Assembly (NCBI RefSeq): GCF_036621135.1
Contig: NZ_JAZIBG010000036.1
Span: 62,001 to 126,000 of the forward strand
Reading direction: 5' to 3'
DNA from: Aquincola agrisoli
GTDB lineage: Bacteria; Pseudomonadota; Gammaproteobacteria; Burkholderiales; Burkholderiaceae_C
Length of the DNA: 64,000 bases
Made by a program: the position numbers and the translations under genes. Under the pieces are notes generated by a model, which was given only the letters and a program-made list of their open reading frames with translations, was not told where the DNA came from and did no database searches. Shown one piece after another: positions 41,445 through 49,903 of this stretch (positions within the stretch are counted from its first letter, which is position 1; every line of letters begins with the position of its first letter).

Positions 41445-42335
41445 CTACAGCGCGTAGCCGAAGAAGCGCGCCGGCGGCATGCCCACCGAGCGCCGCACCA
41501 TCGCCGTGAAGGCGCTGGCGCTGGCGTAGCCGAGGTCGGCCGCGATGCGCTTCATCGGCTGCCGGTGCGCCGCCATCGCCACCGCCTTGGCCAGCAGCAC
41601 CTGCTGGCGCCATTGGCCGAAGCTGGTGCCCAGCTCCTGCTGGAAGAGCCTGGCCACCGTGCGTGCGCTGGCGCCGGTGCCGCGGGCCCAGCCCGCCAGC
41701 GTCGCGTGGCGCGTCGGATCGTCGATCACCGCTTCGCACAGCGCGCGCAGGCGCTTGTCGGCCGGCAGGTCGACGCCCAGCGGGATGGGCTGCGCCCGGC
41801 GCAGTTCGTCGAGGATCAGCGCGCTGAGCCGCGCCTCGCGCTGCAACGTCTCCCGCGGGGGTGGCACGGGGCCGCCGTCGGCATCGGGCACCACGTCCAT
41901 CGACATCACGAGCGCGCGCAGCAGGTCGGACACCTCCAGCACGCGGCACTGGCGCCACGGTGCCTCCTCGGCGCGCGGCACCTGCGGCCCGCAGCGGCCG
42001 GAGGGCTGGAGGAAGTAGAGCGTGAAGAGGTCGGTCTCGCTCAGCACGGTGACGGCGTGCTCGACCCCCGGCGGCACCCAGACCGAGCGCGACGGCGGCA
42101 CGATGTAGGAGCCGTGCGCGGTGGTCAGCCGCGTGACGCCGGTGCTGGAGAAGACGAACTGCGCCCACGGGTGCGAGTGCGGCACCACGAACTGCTCGGG
42201 CGTCAGGCGGTGCCGCTTGGCGCGCACCGGGCGCTCCGCGGTAGGCGTGTACAGGTGCGGCGTCAGCGGCCCGATGCGCCGCTGCGCGGCCCGGTGCGGC
42301 GCGGGCGGGGATTCGCGCTGGGGCGTCCGTGGCAT
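41445..42335 (-). CDS. AraC-family transcriptional regulator
   Basis: This 296-residue protein has an N-terminal cupin-like sensor (EQFVVPHSHPWAQFVFSSTG, SVWVPPGVEHAVTVLSETDL). A C-terminal double helix-turn-helix includes GTGASARTVARLFQQELGTS and HRQPMKRIAADLGYASASAF. The precise start is uncertain since the first about 40 residues are basic and unconserved. It is divergent from the MFS gene with a 65-bp gap, which suggests that it controls that transporter. The effector is unknown. Confidence 0.88.
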   Translation of the reverse strand: MPRTPQRESPPAPHRAAQRRIGPLTPHLYTPTAERPVRAKRHRLTPEQFVVPHSHPWAQFVFSSTGVTRLTTAHGSYIVPPSRSVWVPPGVEHAVTVLSETDLFTLYFLQPSGRCGPQVPRAEEAPWRQCRVLEVSDLLRALVMSMDVVPDADGGPVPPPRETLQREARLSALILDELRRAQPIPLGVDLPADKRLRALCEAVIDDPTRHATLAGWARGTGASARTVARLFQQELGTSFGQWRQQVLLAKAVAMAAHRQPMKRIAADLGYASASAFTAMVRRSVGMPPARFFGYAL

Positions 42336-42400
42336 GTTCTCGATAGAAGTTGGCCCGCTATCGTAATCCTGCCGGCCGGCCAGCGCCTATCATTTCGGCC

Positions 42401-43675
42401 ATGAGCACACTTGCCGCACCGCCTGCCTCCGCCCCCACGCCGCTGCGCCAGGACGCCGCGGTGATCGGCCTCGTCGGCATCGCCCACCTCATCAGCCACT
42501 ACAGTCAGCTGCTGCTGGCGCCGCTCTTTCCGTGGCTGAAGACGGAGTTCGCGGTCAGCTACACCGAACTGGGCTTCCTGCTCACCGTGTTCTTCGTCGT
42601 CTCGTGCGTCGTGCAGGCGGTCTCGGGCTTTGCGGTCGACCGCTTCGGGCCGCGGCCCATCCTGTTCGCGGGCCTGGGCCTGCTCGGGCTGGCGGCGGTG
42701 GGTTATGCCAGCAGCCAGAGCTACTGGATGCTGGCGGCCTGTGCGGTGGTGGCCGGCATCGGCAACGGGGTGTTCCATCCGGTCGACTACACGCTGATCA
42801 ACCGCAAGGTCGGCAAGGCTCGGCTGGGCCATGCCTACAGCGTGCACGGCATCACCGGCAGCCTGGGCTGGGCGCTGGCGCCGGCCATGCTGGTGCCGCT
42901 GGCGGTGGCGTTCTCGTGGCGCGTGGCGCTGCTGTGCGCCGCCGCGCTGATCTTCGGCGTGCTGGCGCTGCTGTTGCTCAACCGCGGGCAGCTGTCGCTG
43001 CCGGCCGCGCCGCAGGCTGGCCCCGCGCCGGCTGCGGGCGCGGCCGCGGCGCCGGCGAGCACAGAGGGGCCGTTCGACTTCCTGAAGATCCCAGCCGTGT
43101 GGATGTGCTTCGGGTTCTTCTTCTTCTATGCCATTTCGCTCAGCGTGGTGCAGAGCTTCGCGCCCGAGGCCGCGCGGCAGCTGCATGCGGTGCCGGTGCA
43201 CCTGGTGGCCATGTGCCTGACGATCTACATGGTGTGCAGCTCGGGCGGCATGGTGGTGGGGGGCTTCCTCGCGTCCGACCCGGCGCGCTCCGAACGTGTG
43301 GTGGGCCTCGCGTTCGGCACGGCGGCGGCGCTCGCGCTGGTGGTGGGGCTGTCGCGTGTGCCCTCGATGGCGGTGCCGGTGCTGTTCGGCGCGATGGGCT
43401 TCTTTGCCGGCATCGCCGGGCCCTCGCGCGATCTGCTGGTCAAGCGCTCCTCACCCGAGAACGCGACGGGGCGGGTGTACGGGGTTGTCTATGCAGGCCT
43501 GGACATCGGCCAGGCCCTGTCGCCGCTGTTCTTCGGCGCGCTGATGGACAGGCACCACTACGTGGGCGTGTGGATCGGCTTGGCGGTGGTGCAGGGGGTG
43601 TTGATCGTCAGCGCGTTCAATGTGCGGCGGGTGAGGCGGACTAGCAAGGCCATTGGGACTCCCGTACAGGCGTGA
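42401..43675 (+). CDS. Major facilitator superfamily (MFS) transporter
   Basis: This 424-residue protein has twelve predicted membrane segments. The MFS motif in the loop between segments 2 and 3 reads GFAVDRFGPRPILFAGLGLL. Another family feature is NATGRVYGVVYAGLDIGQAL in the second half. I chose the ATG at 42401, since the upstream ATG at 42350 overlaps the region needed for the divergent promoter. The substrate cannot be told. The divergent AraC-type regulator is its likely controller. Confidence 0.88.
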   Translation: MSTLAAPPASAPTPLRQDAAVIGLVGIAHLISHYSQLLLAPLFPWLKTEFAVSYTELGFLLTVFFVVSCVVQAVSGFAVDRFGPRPILFAGLGLLGLAAVGYASSQSYWMLAACAVVAGIGNGVFHPVDYTLINRKVGKARLGHAYSVHGITGSLGWALAPAMLVPLAVAFSWRVALLCAAALIFGVLALLLLNRGQLSLPAAPQAGPAPAAGAAAAPASTEGPFDFLKIPAVWMCFGFFFFYAISLSVVQSFAPEAARQLHAVPVHLVAMCLTIYMVCSSGGMVVGGFLASDPARSERVVGLAFGTAAALALVVGLSRVPSMAVPVLFGAMGFFAGIAGPSRDLLVKRSSPENATGRVYGVVYAGLDIGQALSPLFFGALMDRHHYVGVWIGLAVVQGVLIVSAFNVRRVRRTSKAIGTPVQA

Positions 43676-43901
43676 CCGAGTGGCGGAGGGCAAAGTCCGG
43701 TGACTGGGTTCCTGGGATGAGGACCCCATAAAGCAGGGATTGCAAAAAGCAGAATTGAAATTCTAAAAACACAATTGTAACAAAAATATGACGGCAACTT
43801 GCAATTTGCGTTTCATTTCAATCATAATTGACGCACATCCTGCTTGATAGCGCAGAGGGGCGTCGCTGCAGGATGGATTTACTCGAACAACAGGAGGATC
43901 C
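43676..43901. promoter_or_regulatory. AT-rich leader of the Tad operon
   Basis: This 226-bp gap has no gene. Its middle (about 43740-43830) is much more AT-rich than its surroundings. It contains a sigma-70-like promoter (43799-43828, listed separately) and GGAGGAT just before the ATG of the Flp pilin. Confidence 0.6.
43799..43828 (+). promoter_or_regulatory. Sigma-70-type promoter of the Tad operon
   Basis: TTGCAA (43799-43804) and CATAAT (43823-43828) are separated by 18 bases, with four of six and five of six matches to the -35 and -10 consensus. The transcript would start near 43835, about 65 bp before the Flp ATG. Confidence 0.55.
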
Positions 43902-44189
43902 ATGCATCGAGTCCCATGTAGCGCGGCCGCAGCGAGAAGCGCTCAACGCGGCCAGGGTATGACGGAGTACATCATCATCGTTGCGCTGATCGCGGTGGCG
44001 GCCATCGCCACTTATCAGTTCTTCGGTCAAACCATTCGCAGCCAGACTGCGGGTATTGCGCAAGAAGTGTCGGGCCAAACGGCCGACACGGCGATCCGTG
44101 AGTCGCAAACGACGGCCGATTCGGCTGCCACCGAGGGTACGACGGTCAAGGGTCTTGATGCGTACTCCAACAACAACTCGCGCGACTGA
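43902..44189 (+). CDS. flp: Flp-type (Tad) major pilin candidate
   Basis: This 95-residue protein has a short basic leader and the Flp prepilin site RG-QGMTEY: cleavage would follow Gly17, leaving Glu at position 5 and Tyr at 6. The hydrophobic segment IIIVALIAVAAIATYQFFG follows. The mature part (about 78 residues) is somewhat longer than the 45-55 of many Flp pilins. GGAGGAT stands just before the ATG. It is the first gene of the operon and is likely the structural pilin of a Tad pilus. No prepilin peptidase gene is in the window. Confidence 0.85.
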   Translation: MHRVPCSAAAARSAQRGQGMTEYIIIVALIAVAAIATYQFFGQTIRSQTAGIAQEVSGQTADTAIRESQTTADSAATEGTTVKGLDAYSNNNSRD

Positions 44190-44195
44190 TTTGAC

Positions 44196-45647
44196 GTGAG
44201 TTTCGCCAGCCCCAGCAGGGGCTGGCCGGGGATTCGCTCCAGGCAGCGGCAAAAAGGGCAAGCGCTCGTCTACGGGATTTTTGTTCTCGTGGGCGGGTTG
44301 GCTGCGCTCTTTTTCTTGTTCAACACCGGTCAGCTTTCTCGCGAGAAAACCAAGCTCGTCAACACTGCGGACGCTGTCGCCTACAGCGCCGGTGTGATGC
44401 ATGCGCGTGCGCTGAATTTTGATGCCTATACCAATCGTGCGCTGGTGGCCAACGAGGTGTTGGTTGCGCAGATGGTGAGTATTTCATCTTGGGCCCAGTA
44501 CATGGGCACCCACGCCCAGAATTTTCTTACTCTATTCCCTGGCTGCGCTAGCGTGTACACCTCGTGGGTGGAGGCCCTTCGCGTTGGCGAGTATGCGGCC
44601 ATGTGCGTTGGGCTCTTCTATGCATATGAATACGTTGCAGATGTCATGGAGCTTGTGCCGGACGTGACGCATGGGATTGTTGCAATTGTCGAAGGTAATA
44701 AGCGGATCATCCTCGGTGCCCAGTCCGTGCTTCATGGAACGCTGCCTTTCATGCGGGCACGCGTCATGGATGAAGTCGCCCGGGCCAATTACGCCGCCGT
44801 AGAGCGCGGAGATGTGAGCGTGGAACCGAGGATCGTTGCAGCGCCGATGCTTACCAACGAATGGAATGGCTTTACTCGGCAGTATGCCGATGACGACCGA
44901 GACCGGTTTGCGGAGGTGGCCCGGCTCGCCGCATATAGCGACGATTTCGTGAAGGCGCGCACTTGGACTTCTCGTGGTCTCGTGCCCGAAAGTGGCGGTG
45001 CATGTCTTGCCCGCTGGCGTGTCAGCGAGGTTCGCCGAAGAGGTGGTACAGAGTTGATCGGATTCGATGAATGGAAAGCGGAAGACACTGCTTCGTACCA
45101 CTCGTGGCGCAGCAAGGGCTTGAGCTGCCGGGCCCGGTCGGACGTGCCGATCGGCTGGGGCGAACAGCAAGCCCACCCCGCGGGCGCTGATCAAGACGAA
45201 TCGTCAGCCCGCCTGGGTGGCTCGCCGTCCACTAACCCCCGTGCCCATGGCCGAGCGTCGTCGGCAGCCTGGGAGGTCTACAGTGGCCTGCCGCCGTTCT
45301 ACGAGCTGTCCCCCGCTGCCCTGGCGGAAGAAGACCCGCGCCTGCGCTTCGCGGTGCGTGTGACGCGTGATCGCACCGAGACGGTGGCGTCCGAAGGTCG
45401 ATCGGCCATGCCGGTCACCGATCGGCTCAACAACTACAGATCGGACATGCCGCGCGATCTGATGGCCGCTGTTGCGACGTCGGAGGCCTATTTCGAACGC
45501 CCGGTCGCACACCGCGACAACGTCCATGGCGCAGCCCGCGGCACGCCGCGGGAGCTGGGGAGCCTCTTCAATCCGTACTGGCAAGTCCACTTGGTCGAGT
45601 CGCCGACCGACGTGCTGCGTGCCCGCCTGCAGCAAGCGGGCTTTTGA
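44196..45647 (+). CDS. TadG-like pilus assembly protein
   Basis: This 483-residue protein starts with GTG at 44196, 6 bp after flp. It has one N-terminal membrane segment (GQALVYGIFVLVGGLAALFF), then the Tad-domain sequence FNTGQLSREKTKLVNTADAV. The large remainder is extracytoplasmic. It has no Glu at position 5 of the prepilin-like site, so it is probably anchored rather than processed. TadG-type proteins are minor parts of the Flp secretion machine. Base composition in the middle is slightly AT-richer than in the neighbours. Confidence 0.75.
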   Translation: MSFASPSRGWPGIRSRQRQKGQALVYGIFVLVGGLAALFFLFNTGQLSREKTKLVNTADAVAYSAGVMHARALNFDAYTNRALVANEVLVAQMVSISSWAQYMGTHAQNFLTLFPGCASVYTSWVEALRVGEYAAMCVGLFYAYEYVADVMELVPDVTHGIVAIVEGNKRIILGAQSVLHGTLPFMRARVMDEVARANYAAVERGDVSVEPRIVAAPMLTNEWNGFTRQYADDDRDRFAEVARLAAYSDDFVKARTWTSRGLVPESGGACLARWRVSEVRRRGGTELIGFDEWKAEDTASYHSWRSKGLSCRARSDVPIGWGEQQAHPAGADQDESSARLGGSPSTNPRAHGRASSAAWEVYSGLPPFYELSPAALAEEDPRLRFAVRVTRDRTETVASEGRSAMPVTDRLNNYRSDMPRDLMAAVATSEAYFERPVAHRDNVHGAARGTPRELGSLFNPYWQVHLVESPTDVLRARLQQAGF

Positions 45648-45661
45648 TGCAGGGCGAAGTT

Positions 45662-46471
45662 ATGAGGACCAGCAAGCGGACAACGACGGCCAGGCGGCGG
45701 GTCACCTGCGTGGCCCGACAGGGGCGATGGCAACGTGGCCAGGCCTACGTCGAGCTCATCGTGATGTCGCTGGCCGTCGTGCCGCTGTTCATGCTGATGC
45801 CGATGATCGCCAAGTACCAGGACATCTCGCATGCCGCGCAGATGGCCAGCCGCTACGTCGCGTTCGAGGCGATGAACAATCACCCGGGCAGCACTGGATG
45901 GCGCAGTGAAGCGGCCCTGGCAGCGGACGTGCGCCGCCGCTTCTTCGGTGAGTCCTCGGCGCCGATCAAGACCGGCGATACAGCCGGCGAGTTCGATGCG
46001 CATCGCAACCTGTTCTGGCGGGCACCCGGTGGCGCGCCGTTGATCACTCGCTTCGATGACGTCACCGTGCAGACCGCCAATGCTGGGAGCCAGGACGGAA
46101 CGCCGTATCTGCTGCATTCGGCAATGGGGTTGCGTGCCCACGGCATCCATTCGGGCACGGTGATCGTAGCGCTGGCCAACCTGCCGGCGGGCATCCGCAG
46201 CCTGGAGCCCTTTGATCGCATCGATCTCTCGATCGTCCGACGGACGAGCCTCGTCCCCGATGCCTGGGCGGCAACATCCCCCGCGCAGGCGGAAAGCCGC
46301 TTCGGCGGTTTGGCGCTGGTCAACGAGCTGTTCGATTCCGGCATCGGCGATGTGGTGGGGTTCGGCATCACCGCCTCCGAACTGCTCGGCCGAGTGGCTC
46401 CTCCAGCGTTCGGCCAGCTCGACGAGTGGCGCGACGTGGTGCCCGCGGACCGTCTCAAGCCAGCGGAGTGA
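45662..46471 (+). CDS. TadE-like pseudopilin
   Basis: This 269-residue protein has the prepilin-like site RG-QAYVEL (cleavage after Gly26, Glu at position 5) and a hydrophobic segment LIVMSLAVVPLFMLMPM. TadE and TadF are minor pseudopilins of this kind. The ATG at 45662 has AGGGCGAAG in front. An ATG at 45647 that overlaps the tadG stop is an alternative. The C-terminal about 200 residues have no recognised domain. It is followed 2 bp later by an unknown secreted gene. Confidence 0.72.
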   Translation: MRTSKRTTTARRRVTCVARQGRWQRGQAYVELIVMSLAVVPLFMLMPMIAKYQDISHAAQMASRYVAFEAMNNHPGSTGWRSEAALAADVRRRFFGESSAPIKTGDTAGEFDAHRNLFWRAPGGAPLITRFDDVTVQTANAGSQDGTPYLLHSAMGLRAHGIHSGTVIVALANLPAGIRSLEPFDRIDLSIVRRTSLVPDAWAATSPAQAESRFGGLALVNELFDSGIGDVVGFGITASELLGRVAPPAFGQLDEWRDVVPADRLKPAE

Positions 46472-46473
46472 TG

Positions 46474-47217
46474 ATGGCATCGCGTGATCGGAGGCGCAGT
46501 ACCTTGCCCCAGGCGCTGGTGTGTGCGTGGATGGTGCTCGCGCCCGCGCTGGCTGCTGGCGCCGAATGGCCGGCGGTGCCCTTGCCGGCGGGCCTGCAGG
46601 CCTTCGACATCGGCCAGCAGATGAGCGTCAACGGTGTGCCGATGCAGCTTCGTGGCTTTGTCTCCGAGGCTGCCCCCAAGGTGGTTGCCACGGAGTTTGG
46701 CAAGGTGCTGGGCGAGCCGCTGGTGCGCAACGAGATGGGCGGCAAGATCGTGCTCGGCCGTCGTGTGGGCGCTGGCGGTGCCGGCGAACTACGCTACCTC
46801 ACCGTGCAGATCGAAGCGGCCCCCGGCGGCAGCCGCGGCGTCATCGCGATCAGCGACCTGGCAGGGGCGGCCAGCAGCAGCGATCGCAGCCGCGACGACC
46901 GTGCGCGCTGGATGGACCGGTTGCCGTCGGGCAGCAAGGTGGTCAACCAGATCCAGTCCCGCGATGGCGACAAGCTCTCGACCTACCTGGTCGCCACCAA
47001 TCGCCATGCGCTCCGCCTCAATGCAGACCGCTTGATCACCCTGATGGAGCAGGACGGCTATGCGCTCGAGCGCGAGTCCGAGTCGAGCCAGCCCCCTGGC
47101 GTGGCGCTGTTCTTCAGGGGCGAGGGCCGTGAAGGCATGGCTGTCGTCAGCCGATCCGGCCCCACCCATTCCACGCTGGTGCTCAACACCATCACCTTGC
47201 TGAAGGATTTTCGATGA
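46474..47217 (+). CDS. Unknown secreted protein of the Tad operon
   Basis: This 247-residue protein has a signal peptide (LPQALVCAWMVLAPALAAGA). The mature part contains VPLPAGLQAFDIGQQMSVNG and LVATNRHALRLNADRLITLM but no family I can name. The start at 46474 was chosen over 46471 because of GGAG spacing. It overlaps the next small gene by 4 bp. Its place between TadE-like and the second Flp-like gene indicates a pilus assembly role, which is inferred from context only. Confidence 0.6.
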   Translation: MASRDRRRSTLPQALVCAWMVLAPALAAGAEWPAVPLPAGLQAFDIGQQMSVNGVPMQLRGFVSEAAPKVVATEFGKVLGEPLVRNEMGGKIVLGRRVGAGGAGELRYLTVQIEAAPGGSRGVIAISDLAGAASSSDRSRDDRARWMDRLPSGSKVVNQIQSRDGDKLSTYLVATNRHALRLNADRLITLMEQDGYALERESESSQPPGVALFFRGEGREGMAVVSRSGPTHSTLVLNTITLLKDFR

Positions 47218-47390
47218 AGCGCGGCGCACAAGCCGGGCAGTCCATGGTCGAGTACCTCGTCGTCTGTGCGGCGCTGGCCTTGGCGCTGGGTGTCGGCATG
47301 ACCGATGACGACTCGGTGCTGCGCCAACTGCTCGATGCCTTTGCAGAGGCTTATGACCGATTTGCCTTCGCCCTTTCCTTGCCGTCCTGA
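47214..47390 (+). CDS. Second Flp-like peptide (58 residues)
   Basis: This very short gene encodes MKRGAQAGQSMVEYLVVCAA and then ALALALGVGMTDDDSVLRQL and 18 more residues. The prepilin site AG-QSMVEY (cleavage after Gly8, Glu at position 5, Tyr at 6) and the hydrophobic stretch mark it as a Flp-family pilin. The mature part is about 50 residues, the size of classical Flp pilins. It overlaps the previous stop (ATGA) and ends 3 bp before cpaB. It may be the true major pilin or a minor one. Confidence 0.75.
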   Translation: MKRGAQAGQSMVEYLVVCAALALALGVGMTDDDSVLRQLLDAFAEAYDRFAFALSLPS

Positions 47391-47393
47391 GCC

Positions 47394-48338
47394 ATGAAGC
47401 GGTTTCTCATCCCCCTCTCCAAAATCAGGCCCAGCAGAACCTGGGCCATCCTGGGCGTTGCCGTGGGCATCGGGTTGCTGGCTGCCATGGCTGCGCGCAA
47501 CTACTTGTCCAACCAAGTTGCGGCGCTCGAGGCCGGCAAGAAGGGTGCAACGGTCAGCGTCGTCGTTGCGAAGACCGATTTGCCCAAAGGCACGCGGCTG
47601 AGCACCGACAACCTGGCCGTGCGGTCGATTCCGAAGGACTATGCCCATTCCGCCGCAGTGATGCCCGAGCAGTTCGAGCATGTCGCGGGCCAGCCGCTGG
47701 CCTACCCCGTCAAGGGTGGCGAGATGGTGATCTGGAGCATGCTCGAAGGCAGGAAGGTGCCTACCTTTTCTGCCCGCATCGAAGCGGGGCGGAGGGCAAT
47801 GACGGTGCCGGTCGACGAGATCAGTTCCATCTCGGGGTTGCTGGAGCCCGGTGACGTCATCGACCTGATGGTCACCGTCGACCGGGCTGATCGCAAGGTC
47901 ACCATCCCCCTGCTGCAAAGCGTGGTGGTGATGGCCACCGGCCAGCGTTCGGTCGACGATCCCAAGAGCGGCGAACGGCGCCAGTACTCCACCGTGACGC
48001 TGGACACCACACCGGAGCAGGCGCAGCACGTCATCGTTGCGCGCGAGGCCGGAAAGATCACCGCCTTGCTGCGCAACCCGGAAGACAAGACGGCGCTGCG
48101 GGCGCGCGAAGCCAACCTCGCCGATCTGTGGGGCGGAGGCGCCGGGCCGACGCAACGGCCCATGCTTTCCGGCCCTTCTGATATCCCGGTGCTGTATGGC
48201 GGCCAGAGCGGCAAGCTCGTGGGCCCGGCATTGCGGCTCGGCGGGCAGGCGGCCGAGTCGGCAGAGGGGGCGCAACTCATGGTGCCGAACGCCGAACTGT
48301 CCGCATCTGCCGCGCCGCTCCCAGTCTCCCGCCGTTGA
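47394..48338 (+). CDS. cpaB: Tad pilus assembly protein CpaB (RcpC)
   Basis: CpaB is a periplasmic protein that links secretin and pilus. It is 314 residues long, with one N-terminal membrane segment (WAILGVAVGIGLLAAMAARN). The SAF domain reads VSVVVAKTDLPKGTRLSTDN and VPVDEISSISGLLEPGDVID. It sits directly between the small Flp-like gene and the cpaC secretin. Confidence 0.9.
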   Translation: MKRFLIPLSKIRPSRTWAILGVAVGIGLLAAMAARNYLSNQVAALEAGKKGATVSVVVAKTDLPKGTRLSTDNLAVRSIPKDYAHSAAVMPEQFEHVAGQPLAYPVKGGEMVIWSMLEGRKVPTFSARIEAGRRAMTVPVDEISSISGLLEPGDVIDLMVTVDRADRKVTIPLLQSVVVMATGQRSVDDPKSGERRQYSTVTLDTTPEQAQHVIVAREAGKITALLRNPEDKTALRAREANLADLWGGGAGPTQRPMLSGPSDIPVLYGGQSGKLVGPALRLGGQAAESAEGAQLMVPNAELSASAAPLPVSRR

Positions 48339-48358
48339 TCCGCCATCGATCGATCCAC

Positions 48359-49888
48359 ATGTCATCCTGTCTGCTCCCGTCAACCGGAATGCCGGCCGCC
48401 TCTTGCAGGGCGTATGCCGCGAGTACCGTGCTCACCCTCATGGCCTGCGTCGGCGCGGCTTCGGCGCAGAGTGCCACGCCGCCCCCCAACGACATGCCGC
48501 CGGCCCCTCGCGTGGTGGCCCCGGTCAACGGTTATGCCGAACACCTGAAGCCCACGGTGCGTCCCGCCGCCCGATCCAAGGAGCCTTACGCGCCAATCCG
48601 CATCGATCACGACGCCGGCCCCATGCCGGAGATCGAGATGTTCGTCGGTGAGTCGCGGGTGTTCCCCGCGCCCGGCGTCGCGCGCATCGCGGTCGGCAAT
48701 GGCTCGCTGATGACGGCCGCGGCGCTCGACGGCCGCGAAGTCATCTTGTTCGCCAATGGCGCGGGCACCTCCTCGCTGTTCATCTGGAACGAGGACGGCC
48801 GCTACCAGCGCGTCAAGATCAATATCGTTCCAGGCGATACCTCACGCTACGCGCGGGAGATCTCCTCTTTCCTCGCTGCGATCCCCAATGCGAAGACCTC
48901 GGTCATCGGCGACAAGGTCATCGTCGAGGGCGACCAGTTGTCGGACGCCGACCTGGCCAAGATCGGCCAACTGAGCAAGATCTATCCGCAGATCGTCAAC
49001 TTCACCAACTCGGTCGGCTGGGACCAGATGGTGCTGATCGACGTCAAAGTCGTCGAATTTCCGGTCAACTACCTGCGGGAGGTCGGCTTGCGCTGGACGC
49101 CCGTCGGCGGCGCAGCGGTGGGCGCGATCTGGTCACCTGGCCGTCGCGGCCATGCCGGGCCGTACCAGATCGACATCCAGACGGGTGAAGGCAATCCGCC
49201 TCCCATCAGCAATCCCGAGGGCGGTGGCGTGATACTGCCCGATGGCCTGAACGTGCTCAGTGCCATCAACCTCGGCCTCAGTGCCCAGCTCGATCTCCTG
49301 GCCCAGGAAGGCAAGACGACGGTCCTGGCGCAGCCGCAGCTCTCCACGCGCAATGGCTCCAGCGCCAAGTTCCTGGCGGGCGGCGAGTACCCCTACGTGG
49401 TGAGCACGAACAACGGCCCCACCGTCAGCTTCAAGCCCTATGGCATCAAGCTCGACATTTCCCCACGTGTCGACCGCCATGGCGTGATCCGCGCCGACGT
49501 GCTGACCGAAGTCAGCCAGATCGACAACTCGGTCACCACGCTCGCCGGGCCGGCCCTGTTGACCCGCCGCACGGAAGCGACGTTCAACGTGAACGGCGGC
49601 GAAACGATCGTGCTCAGCGGGCTGATCCAGCGCGAAACCTCCAACACCGTCGACAAGGTGCCTTTCCTGGGCGACATCCCGGTGCTGGGTGCGCTGTTCC
49701 GCTCCAAGCGCTATCAGAACAAGGAAACGGAACTGGTCATCTTCCTGACGCCCACGGTGGTGGACAGCCGCACGCCCGCGTTGGCCGGCCGCATCGAGCA
49801 GACCCATGAGCGGCTGCGCCAGCGGCTGGGCGAGGCCCCGTACCTGTCGGACCGGGTGCAGCCGGCTGTCGACGGCACGCAGCCCTGA
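48359..49888 (+). CDS. cpaC: Tad secretin CpaC (RcpA)
   Basis: CpaC is the outer-membrane secretin pore of the Tad system. The ATG at 48359 gives 509 residues with a signal peptide ending near GAASA. A TTG at 48335 is less likely. The N-terminal pilus domain has VGESRVFPAPGVARIAVGNG. The secretin core has EGKTTVLAQPQLSTRNGSSA, KFLAGGEYPYVV and GGETIVLSGLIQRETSNTVD, then KVPFLGDIPVLGALFRSKRY, the family signature. The ribosome binding site is poor, so translation may be coupled to cpaB. Confidence 0.92.
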   Translation: MSSCLLPSTGMPAASCRAYAASTVLTLMACVGAASAQSATPPPNDMPPAPRVVAPVNGYAEHLKPTVRPAARSKEPYAPIRIDHDAGPMPEIEMFVGESRVFPAPGVARIAVGNGSLMTAAALDGREVILFANGAGTSSLFIWNEDGRYQRVKINIVPGDTSRYAREISSFLAAIPNAKTSVIGDKVIVEGDQLSDADLAKIGQLSKIYPQIVNFTNSVGWDQMVLIDVKVVEFPVNYLREVGLRWTPVGGAAVGAIWSPGRRGHAGPYQIDIQTGEGNPPPISNPEGGGVILPDGLNVLSAINLGLSAQLDLLAQEGKTTVLAQPQLSTRNGSSAKFLAGGEYPYVVSTNNGPTVSFKPYGIKLDISPRVDRHGVIRADVLTEVSQIDNSVTTLAGPALLTRRTEATFNVNGGETIVLSGLIQRETSNTVDKVPFLGDIPVLGALFRSKRYQNKETELVIFLTPTVVDSRTPALAGRIEQTHERLRQRLGEAPYLSDRVQPAVDGTQP

Positions 49889-49903
49889 ACGGCGAACACC
49901 GCC

